A DNA stretch of 10,895 nt from DATAYF01 sp036272735 (GTDB lineage Bacteria > Chloroflexota > Ktedonobacteria > Ktedonobacterales > Ktedonobacteraceae): the NCBI GenBank assembly GCA_036272735.1, contig DATAYF010000560.1:1-10895 (forward strand), given 5' to 3'. The position numbers and the translations under genes were made by a program. Below, piece after piece: positions 6,062-10,895 of this stretch. The notes beneath the pieces were generated by a model, which saw nothing but the letters and a program-made list of their open reading frames with translations, was not told the DNA's origin and made no database searches. Every line of letters begins with the position of its first letter. Within the stretch, counting starts at the first letter, position 1.

Positions 6062-6105
6062 GAAGCGCTAGAGACCACACGATGGTGCGTGGCCTCTAGC
6101 GCTTC
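6062..6105. terminator. Bidirectional hairpin between convergent transporter and selenoprotein genes
   Basis: GAAGCGCTAGAG (6062-6073) pairs perfectly with CTCTAGCGCTTC (6094-6105). After one A-C mismatch, CCAC pairs with GTGG, leaving a 10-nt tip. It begins 10 nt after the transporter stop and 8 nt after the UAA that ends the read-through frame on the other strand, so it suits termination in both directions. Neither side has a real U tract. Confidence 0.7.
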
Positions 6106-6112
6106 TGACAAA

Positions 6113-7537
6113 TTATAGGGCCAACTGGTCCTGTGTTGGCTCCGTTCAACAGAACCATGATTCGCTAAGGTGCGGCAATATTTTACGGGTGCCGTATTGC
6201 TCTAGCGCGTGCTCTACCGAGAAATCCTGCCCTTGTTGTGCCAAAGCCAGCGCTTTGACCTGGAAAAAGGTCTCCGCTCTATCTGCTTGACAGGTGTCAG
6301 CCGCTTCCACGAGCTTTGCCACCTGTTTTTGCAATTGATCCATGCGCGGATCGGCATGTTGCCAGCGATAACTATACGCGTCAGGATCAAGCTCACCAAT
6401 CCAGGTGTGACGATCCGGCTCAGCCAGTAGGGCCGAACCTGGTGGAATTAACAGGCGAATGGAAAGATGTACCGGGTCGATATGTTCAACAAAATGTCCC
6501 TGCTCGAAAAAATCGAGCAGTTCGACGTAACTTTCCAATGTCTCCCAGGGACTAAAGGGCAGCAAGGATGGACGGAGTGAAATACCAGCCTGCTCCGTTA
6601 ATGCGAATGCTTGTGCTATGTCGCTTGCGGTATGCCCTTTATCCAGGTGTTGTAAAACCGTATTGTTGAGCGACTCAACTGCTGAGACGATAAAGACACA
6701 GCCTGCCTCTCGCATGGTTGGGAGCAGGTCGCGATGTTTCAGCACATGCTCAATTTTGATAGTGGCATCGAAGGTAACGTCAGGAAATTCCTCGTGCAGC
6801 GCCGTGGCGATGCGTAGTGCGTGTGTCGGCCCATTCCAGAAATCGGGATCACCGAAGGTAATATGTTGCGCCCCCTGTTTCACCTGTTGGCGAATATCCT
6901 CCATCACAAGTGAAACAGGAACCGCAAAAAACCGCCCATGATACACCGGGGTAATAGGACAATGCAGGCAGGTGTGTTTGCAACCGCGTGTGGCTTCGGT
7001 ATACCCTACGACACGCAGCGCGTCATCCCATTGCAAAGACGCATAGCTCGTCAGTGGCGGCAAATTTTGGCGTTCTGGCACAAGCAACGGCGTGCGTTGT
7101 ATCCAGGGACCACTTTTGCTCGCTCGCGTACAGACGCCAGCAATTGACGTGCTCTCCCCGCGCTCCAATGCCTGTACAAGCGTGAGCAGTGGCACCTCGT
7201 ATTCGCCGCCAATTGCTGAATCAATGATGCCTTGCAGCAGGTGATCGGCATTGAGCAGAGCGTACAGGCCATAGAAACAAACGTGCGCCCTGGGATTTAC
7301 GGCGCGCACACGTCGTGCAATCTGTTCACCTAGCCGCAGGGCCGTGTGCATGGGCACAGAGATACCAATAAAGCACGCTTGTGCTATGGCTTCGTCTGGG
7401 AGCGTTTCTACCGCGCTATCAATGGTGCGTGGTTGATAGCCCGCCTGCTGTAACATGGCTGTAAGCGAGGCAAGATGAAATGGTTGGTGTCCTAGCTCAT
7501 AGCATGAAACAAGCAGAATATCCGTTGCCGCTCTCAT
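6113..7537 (-). CDS. B12-type radical SAM selenoprotein with C-terminal CU-T-E-P tail (UGA at 6146-6148 read as Sec)
   Basis: The frame encodes 463 residues to an in-frame UGA and 474 with read-through (Sec464) to UAA at 6113-6115. Residues 1-125 form a Rossmann-like, cobalamin-binding-type N domain without a canonical DxHxxG. The radical SAM cluster motif C186-K-H-T-C190-L-H-C193 follows T-R-G, then T-F-G-D-P-D-F and a helical C-terminal part. The protein ends S-E-S-W-F-C-[UGA]-T-E-P-T-Q-D-Q-L-A-L. I recall a radical SAM family with a C-terminal C-U-A-E-P or C-C-A-E-P tail and the same SCYELGHQP and WFC segments, so the UGA should be selenocysteine. A candidate SECIS follows at 6120-6140. 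The ATG at 7537 overlaps the yggX-like stop (ATGA), with no Shine-Dalgarno, so translation is coupled. The substrate is unknown; the C-U pair suggests a redox-active or metal-binding tail. Standard gene calling would stop at 6146. Confidence 0.85.
6120..6140 (-). promoter_or_regulatory. Candidate bacterial SECIS stem-loop
   Basis: In the minus-strand transcript, 5 nt after the UGA, GCCAAC (6140-6135) pairs with GUUGGC (6125-6120) around a 9-nt loop, ACAGGACCA. An A-C mismatch and then G-C and G-U pairs extend the base. Bacterial SECIS elements lie within the first ~40 nt after UGA and need at least one G in the apical loop; the GG here falls 15-16 nt after the UGA. It is shorter and closer than the E. 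coli fdhF element, so the match is plausible rather than decisive. Confidence 0.55.
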
Positions 7538-7863
7538 TTCTTGCGTGGTGCAGCGCCGCCGCCGCCGCCTTTACTGCTTGGACCTCCAGCACCAACGGCT
7601 TCAGGCTCCCAACCTTCAGGCTTCTGAGTATCATCCTTGAAGAAAAACTCCTCCATCTGCTCACGCAAAATTTTGCGCGCTTCTGGATCGGCCAGGTTCA
7701 AGCCATAATGATTGATAATCAAGGTTTGCTGCGCGGGCCACATGCTGTATGCCTGCTGCGAAATGTGATCGTATAGACGCTTGCCTAGCGCCCCTGGGAA
7801 TGGAGGCTTCTCCAAACCTGGTAGTTCGCGTTTAAGTTTGACACAATTAACCATTCGTGGCAT
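7534..7863 (-). CDS. yggX: YggX-like Fe(II)-trafficking protein with Gly-rich C-terminal tail
   Basis: This 109-residue protein resembles YggX, which in enterobacteria is linked to iron handling and protection of Fe-S clusters from oxidation. Conserved features are V-N-C7-V-K-L near the start (the single conserved Cys), P-P-F-P-G-A-L-G-K-R-L-Y at 20-31, Q-T-L-I-I-N-H-Y-G-L-N-L and D-P-E-A-R-K, then E-Q-M-E-E-F-F-F. YggX is normally about 90 residues; here an extra ~28-residue tail rich in Gly, Pro and Ala ends GGGGGAAPRKK. The ATG at 7863 has GGAG 8 nt upstream. Its stop overlaps the start of the radical SAM selenoprotein gene, which suggests a role in supplying or protecting that enzyme's Fe-S cluster (inference). 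YggX is best known from Proteobacteria, so its occurrence here is notable. Confidence 0.85.
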   Translation of the reverse strand: MPRMVNCVKLKRELPGLEKPPFPGALGKRLYDHISQQAYSMWPAQQTLIINHYGLNLADPEARKILREQMEEFFFKDDTQKPEGWEPEAVGAGGPSSKGGGGGAAPRKK

Positions 7864-7905
7864 GATGGAAACTCCAAAGTTGTAATAACAACACCTTTAC
7901 TCCCT

Positions 7906-7913
7906 ATTATAAT
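7906..7913. promoter_or_regulatory. Shared -10 region in the divergent yggX/formyltransferase spacer
   Basis: The 67-bp spacer contains ATTATAAT, which provides a perfect TATAAT on each strand (7911-7906 minus, 7908-7913 plus). Both would give very short leaders on the plus side (about 11 nt before the ATG at 7931, with no Shine-Dalgarno) and about 50 nt on the minus side. No good -35 box is present at 17 bp on either strand, so an activator or an alternative promoter is possible. Confidence 0.4.
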
Positions 7914-7930
7914 ACATAAATATTACCTGC

Positions 7931-8917
7931 ATGGAATTTCTAACGTCAAATCAATCAGCAGCACAACGACCACCCCGTGTCCTTTTCTTTGGCATGCAGG
8001 GTGACTTTTCTTCCACCGTGCTCACCGCGTTGTTGGATAGTGGCATCGACGTGTGCGCTGTTGTGCTTGCGGCGGTGCCTGTTCCTGGGCGTAATCCTCC
8101 CGCCATACAGCTACGTGAGCAATCACGAGCCATGCGTTCGGTGCTGCCGCTGGTTCAGGGATCGGGTGCAACTTTTCCTATGCAACTAGCGCAATTGGCC
8201 TGGAATCATCACATCCCGGTGTGGGACGTGTATCGTTTCGCGCATCGTGATACTGTCGCGGCTCTCTCTGTGTATCAACCCGACATTCTTTGCGTGGCCT
8301 GTTTTTCGCGTTTGATCCCTTCTGCGTTGCTACAACTCCCTCGCCTGGGTGCGCTCAACGTTCATCCTTCCCTATTGCCCGCCTTGCGCGGCCCCGATCC
8401 CTTATTCTGGACGTTTCGCGAGGGTCATGCCACGACCGGAGTGACCATTCATTTTATGAGCGCGCAGATGGATAGTGGGGATATACTGGCGCAAGAAGTA
8501 ATACCAGTGCCAGATGGCGTAACTTACGAGCAGTTAGAAACGCGCTGTGCATCTACAGGTGGCTCATTGTTGGTAACCTCAATCTGGCAACTTTATAAGG
8601 GATCCGTAATTCGTCGCGTGCAAGATGAGGCAAACCGTAGCTACTATTCACTTCCTATAGCCGAAGATTTTATCGTGCCAGTTGCAGCATGGGATGCTCG
8701 CCGCGCCTATAATTTTGTGCGTGGTATGAGTAGCTGGGATACGCCTGTTCTCTTCTCAATCGAAGAAGCACTCGTGCCGGTGCGCGATTGCAGTTCTTAT
8801 AGTTTAGATACACCCTGTCCCATATCATTGTCGCAAAGTGCTGGTGAGGTCATTGTGCCTTGTCGGGTTGGCTGGGTGCATGCTGTGCTCGATGCACCAG
8901 CACGTGTAGTGCCATGA
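7931..8917 (+). CDS. Formyltransferase related to methionyl-tRNA formyltransferase
   Basis: This 328-residue protein has an N-terminal formyl-THF-dependent transferase domain. The catalytic triad is N143 and H145 in L-N-V-H-P-S-L-L-P-A-L-R-G, with D181 in Q-M-D-S-G-D-I-L. The His-to-Asp spacing of 36 equals that of E. coli GART/Fmt enzymes. The C-terminal ~100 residues (A-A-W-D-A-R-R-A-Y-N-F-V-R-G onward) look like the OB-fold Fmt_C domain. It therefore probably transfers a formyl group from 10-formyl-tetrahydrofolate in the cytosol. The housekeeping fmt normally sits beside def or priA. Here it faces the yggX/radical SAM selenoprotein operon, and the N-terminal domain carries an unusual V-P-G-R-N-P-P insertion, so a paralogue acting on another amine is plausible. 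The start at 7931 has no Shine-Dalgarno and may be leaderless. No later ATG fits, because the Rossmann strand V-L-F-F-G begins at residue 17. Confidence 0.82.
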   Translation: MEFLTSNQSAAQRPPRVLFFGMQGDFSSTVLTALLDSGIDVCAVVLAAVPVPGRNPPAIQLREQSRAMRSVLPLVQGSGATFPMQLAQLAWNHHIPVWDVYRFAHRDTVAALSVYQPDILCVACFSRLIPSALLQLPRLGALNVHPSLLPALRGPDPLFWTFREGHATTGVTIHFMSAQMDSGDILAQEVIPVPDGVTYEQLETRCASTGGSLLVTSIWQLYKGSVIRRVQDEANRSYYSLPIAEDFIVPVAAWDARRAYNFVRGMSSWDTPVLFSIEEALVPVRDCSSYSLDTPCPISLSQSAGEVIVPCRVGWVHAVLDAPARVVP

Positions 8918-9600
8918 AATCGGTAAGCAAAGAGTGGGTGGTACTTTATGGCTAGCCGTTCTTCGTTTTGTTTTCAGACATCATTTCACCAATGTCGATA
9001 AGCAGGAAATACATTCGTCGCCTGTCTACCGGATATTCTCGGCTGCGTCCGTGAAAAATTCGTAAGTTTAAATCTCTGATGAATAATTTGTTCGTGTTGT
9101 TTGCTATATGGTACTCTGTATTTGGCTTGTCGCGTTGATAGTTCCTCATACTATTCCTTGCCCTACCTAATACTAGTAGTGGCGAAGGTCACGTCTAGAG
9201 AAGTAAATTTCCACCTCTCAGATTCTCTAAGGTTCTTCTAACGTAGAGATGCTATAGTAAATGCGTCTCATTGATTGTGGCTAATTCGCTTTATAGGACG
9301 TTATAAATATGTCACCATGCCGCGTCCCGTCTTACGTGTCGTGTACCTGTGGAATATGACTGAAATGGACAAATGTTGTAATTACAGGGAAAATAGGAGC
9401 GGTTGGTGATGAAAGTCAAGCAACCTAGCGGCTTTACAAACGTAAGATAGTGTTATACAATATAGTCATACCAAGAAACAGAGTATAAGTTTCCACGATG
9501 CTTGCACCTCTTCTCTCTCCTACGCACGTGTGAAGTAACACGCCGAAAAGCGAAAGTGGTGCTTGTGTATCGTGTTTTCTAGAAAAGGAGATTTTTTATA
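8918..9600. other. Long intergenic region, no convincing gene
   Basis: About 680 bp between the formyltransferase and the HTH gene. A 65-codon minus-strand frame (9149-8952) has AAGGA 5 nt before its ATG, but its product resembles nothing I recognise, so I do not call it. The region is AT-richer than its neighbours, contains many stops in all frames, and has no tRNA-like or repeat structure I can support. Its right part holds a good plus-strand promoter (9433-9461) and a leader of about 130 nt for the HTH gene. Confidence 0.55.
9433..9461 (+). promoter_or_regulatory. Promoter of the HTH gene
   Basis: TTTACA (9433-9438) and TACAAT (9456-9461) are separated by 17 bp; each differs from the sigma-70 consensus at one position. 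Transcription would start near 9468, giving an untranslated leader of about 130 nt before the ATG at 9601. Confidence 0.55.
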
Positions 9601-9792
9601 ATGGGTGAACTCTTAACCGTCTCTGAAGTTGCTGATATCCTTCGTGTGGATGACACCACCGTACGCCGCTGGGTGAAGCAGGGTGCTCTTGAAGCAGTCG
9701 TCCTTCCTCATGTACGTGAGCGTCAAGCTTATCGCATTAAGCGTGAGACACTGGATAAGATGCTCGGTGAGACCACTGCCGCCGGTCGCTAA
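9601..9792 (+). CDS. Small helix-turn-helix (MerR/excisionase, BldC-like) DNA-binding protein
   Basis: This 63-residue protein consists almost entirely of a winged-helix HTH_17 domain: L-L-T-V-S-E-V-A-D-I-L-R-V at 4-16, the recognition helix D-T-T-V-R-R-W-V-K-Q-G at 18-28, and a wing ending A-Y-R-I-K-R-E-T-L-D-K-M-L. It lacks any effector or dimerisation domain, as in BldC and phage excisionases. The size and layout fit either a BldC-like regulator that binds DNA cooperatively or a stand-alone excisionase. No integrase or attachment site is visible nearby, which favours a regulator. AAGGAG lies 10 nt upstream of the ATG. It is a single-gene unit with its own promoter and a strong terminator. 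The long leader suggests added control, but no known RNA motif is recognised in it. Confidence 0.82.
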   Translation: MGELLTVSEVADILRVDDTTVRRWVKQGALEAVVLPHVRERQAYRIKRETLDKMLGETTAAGR

Positions 9793-9820
9793 GATTTCAT
9801 TATCTAAAGCAACCAATGTG

Positions 9821-9860
9821 AAAAGGACGGAATGCATTCGCAAGAATGTCCGTCCTTTTT
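9821..9860. terminator. Intrinsic terminator with GCAA tetraloop, bidirectional
   Basis: AAAAGGACGGA (9821-9831) pairs with TCCGTCCTTTT (9849-9859). After a 3-nt one-sided bulge (ATG), CATTC pairs with GAATG around a GCAA (GNRA) tetraloop. TTTTTCTTT follows on the plus strand. On the minus strand the 3' side reads CCTTTTCAC. It ends the HTH gene 28 nt after its stop and can also serve the convergent dehydrogenase, whose stop is at 9879. Confidence 0.88.
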
Positions 9861-9878
9861 CTTTATATTGATGATAAT

Positions 9879-10769
9879 CTACTTTTGTATGCCAGCATCA
9901 TCCGAGATCAGGTTTGTGAGCGATGCCCAGTCTGCTTCTCCCTGGCCGTTTGCGACTCCTCGTAGAAAACGATCATGCAATAGGCTGGCAAAGGGCATCG
10001 GTGCACGTGACTCCTCCGCCTTGTCCAGCACAAGATTGATATCTTTCAACGCCAACTGCATCTGGAAACCTACCGGCGTGAAACTCCTTTCCGCGATCAT
10101 CTTTCCGTAGTTCTGGTAAATAGCGCAGGCAAAGAGCGTTTGCCCGAACATGTCGATCATCTCTGTGCGGCTGATGCCATTTTTTTCGGCTAACGCCAGG
10201 GCTTCCCCCATCGTTTCCATCGCTGCGGCAATCATGAAATTGCCGCAGATTTTGACGATGTTGGCTTTTTCTGGCTCTGCTCCATAATCAAACAGACCTT
10301 GCCCAAGTGCCTCAAGTACCGGGTGGACCCGCTCTTTGGCGGCTGTTTCTCCGGCCACACAGACCCACAGCTTGTGGGCGGCAGCCGCTTCAGGTCTACC
10401 AAAAACTGGTGCGGCGATGTAGGTGCACTGGTGTTGTTGATGCAGTGCGACCATTTCGCGTGAGAGCGCGGGAGAAATTGTACTCATCGAGATATGGATA
10501 CCACCCGGTCCCAGACGGTCGAGTATACCATTCTGTCCGAGGGTGACGCTTTTCACAGCCTCGTCATTCGCTAACATGGTAATAACAATACCACCTGCTT
10601 CTGCAACTTCCCCTGGGGTGTTGACCTGGTGCGCTCCTGCTTCCACGAGCGCCCTGGCTTTGTCGGCGCTGCGATTATACACGCTCAGCCTGTACCCTGC
10701 CTTGATCAAATTGCTCGCCATCGGGCTGCCCATGTTGCCTAAACCGATGAACCCTAAGTGTTGACTCAC
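9879..10769 (-). CDS. Beta-hydroxyacid dehydrogenase, 3-hydroxyisobutyrate dehydrogenase family
   Basis: This is a 296-residue NAD(P)-dependent oxidoreductase of the beta-hydroxyacid dehydrogenase family. The N-terminal dinucleotide motif is G9-L-G-N-M-G14-S-P-M-A. The substrate-binding strand is S96-T-I-S-P, in place of the common D/S-x-S-T. A-P-V-F-G-R-P-E-A-A-A-A at about 120-131 replaces the usual D-A-P-V-S-G-G, and the catalytic K173 lies in K-I-C-G-N. Members include 3-hydroxyisobutyrate dehydrogenase, tartronate-semialdehyde/glyoxylate reductases and imine reductases; the modified substrate loop argues against strict assignment to MmsB. The start is a GTG at 10769, chosen because the Rossmann strand begins at residue 5 and no in-frame ATG precedes it. 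Only a weak AAAGG lies about 13 nt upstream. It stands alone, with a shared terminator at 9821-9860. Confidence 0.88.
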   Translation of the reverse strand: MSQHLGFIGLGNMGSPMASNLIKAGYRLSVYNRSADKARALVEAGAHQVNTPGEVAEAGGIVITMLANDEAVKSVTLGQNGILDRLGPGGIHISMSTISPALSREMVALHQQHQCTYIAAPVFGRPEAAAAHKLWVCVAGETAAKERVHPVLEALGQGLFDYGAEPEKANIVKICGNFMIAAAMETMGEALALAEKNGISRTEMIDMFGQTLFACAIYQNYGKMIAERSFTPVGFQMQLALKDINLVLDKAEESRAPMPFASLLHDRFLRGVANGQGEADWASLTNLISDDAGIQK

Positions 10770-10861
10770 GTTACTATGCTGCCTTTCATATGGATATTTT
10801 CGACTACGAGGACGATTTCCTCCTGAAACTATTACGTATAGTTTTCATGAATCGATAAGCA

Positions 10862-10895
10862 AGCAAGCTGTGGTTACATGTAACCACAGCTTGCT
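10862..10895. terminator. 34-nt perfect palindrome at the right edge
   Basis: The sequence 10862-10895 equals its own reverse complement (17 + 17, centre ACATGT). As RNA it would fold into a ~14-bp stem with a short tip. It lies about 90 bp upstream of the dehydrogenase start, so it more likely ends a transcript entering from outside the window; the pairing may also extend past the edge. An operator is the alternative. Confidence 0.5.

Noticed and set aside
6146..6148. Plain stop codon or sequencing frameshift at the end of the radical SAM gene
   Set aside because: The frame downstream continues with the expected T/A-E-P motif without any frame change, and a hairpin follows at SECIS distance, so recoding explains it better.
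8915..8917. UGA ending the formyltransferase as a second selenocysteine codon
   Set aside because: Read-through gives only two residues (N-R) before UAA, with no family motif.
8952..9149. 65-codon minus-strand frame with AAGGA before its ATG
   Set aside because: The product resembles no family I know and lies in stop-rich DNA; the Shine-Dalgarno-like match alone is not enough.
1..10895. CRISPR array, tRNA or rRNA genes
   Set aside because: No regularly spaced direct repeats, no tRNA T-arm signature and no rRNA-like sequence was seen on either strand.

Overview
The window looks like a piece of a large-genome, soil-type Chloroflexota chromosome, most likely class Ktedonobacteria. This is an inference from gene content: an orphan TnpB element, a DUF4365 pair, a B12-type radical SAM protein of a lineage I associate with Chloroflexota, a BldC-like MerR/excisionase-type HTH protein, and a palindromic repeat encoding the peptide VGTPSRDGVPT. 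No ribosomal or other phylogenetic marker gene is present, so the assignment is tentative.

Layout. Positions 1-235 hold the left end and first 41 codons of an IS200/IS605-type TnpB gene, leaving the window on the minus strand. It appears to have cut off a minus-strand gene (127-537) that is translationally coupled to a DUF4365 protein (534-1067). From 1376 to 4488 there is a minus-strand metabolic block: a flavin-reductase-like protein, then a HIT-family protein overlapping an alpha/beta hydrolase, then a 3-hydroxybutyryl-CoA dehydrogenase. A divergent region with a perfect 23-bp hairpin separates this block from a plus-strand MFS drug-type transporter (4730-6052). The transporter converges, across a strong hairpin, on a minus-strand two-gene operon (7863 to 6113): a YggX-like Fe(II)-trafficking protein and a radical SAM protein. 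A formyltransferase related to methionyl-tRNA formyltransferase (7931-8917) is divergent from that operon. After about 680 bp with no convincing gene come a 63-residue HTH protein with its own promoter and terminator, a minus-strand beta-hydroxyacid dehydrogenase, and a 34-nt perfect palindrome at the right edge.

Main discovery. The radical SAM reading frame stops at a UGA directly after ...SESWFC. Reading through it gives U-T-E-P and a short tail ending in UAA. This matches the C-terminal C-U/C-A-E-P tail I recall for a family of radical SAM selenoproteins. A 6-bp stem with a G-containing loop lies immediately after the UGA, where a bacterial SECIS should be. I therefore annotate the gene as a probable selenoprotein with Sec464, coupled to an iron-trafficking protein and facing a formyltransferase. 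This iron, radical SAM and one-carbon neighbourhood has no function I can name.

The other genes are ordinary accessory metabolism. The structures worth a second look are the TnpB left end, the divergent-region hairpin, and the palindrome that encodes the same peptide on both strands inside the transporter's N terminus.
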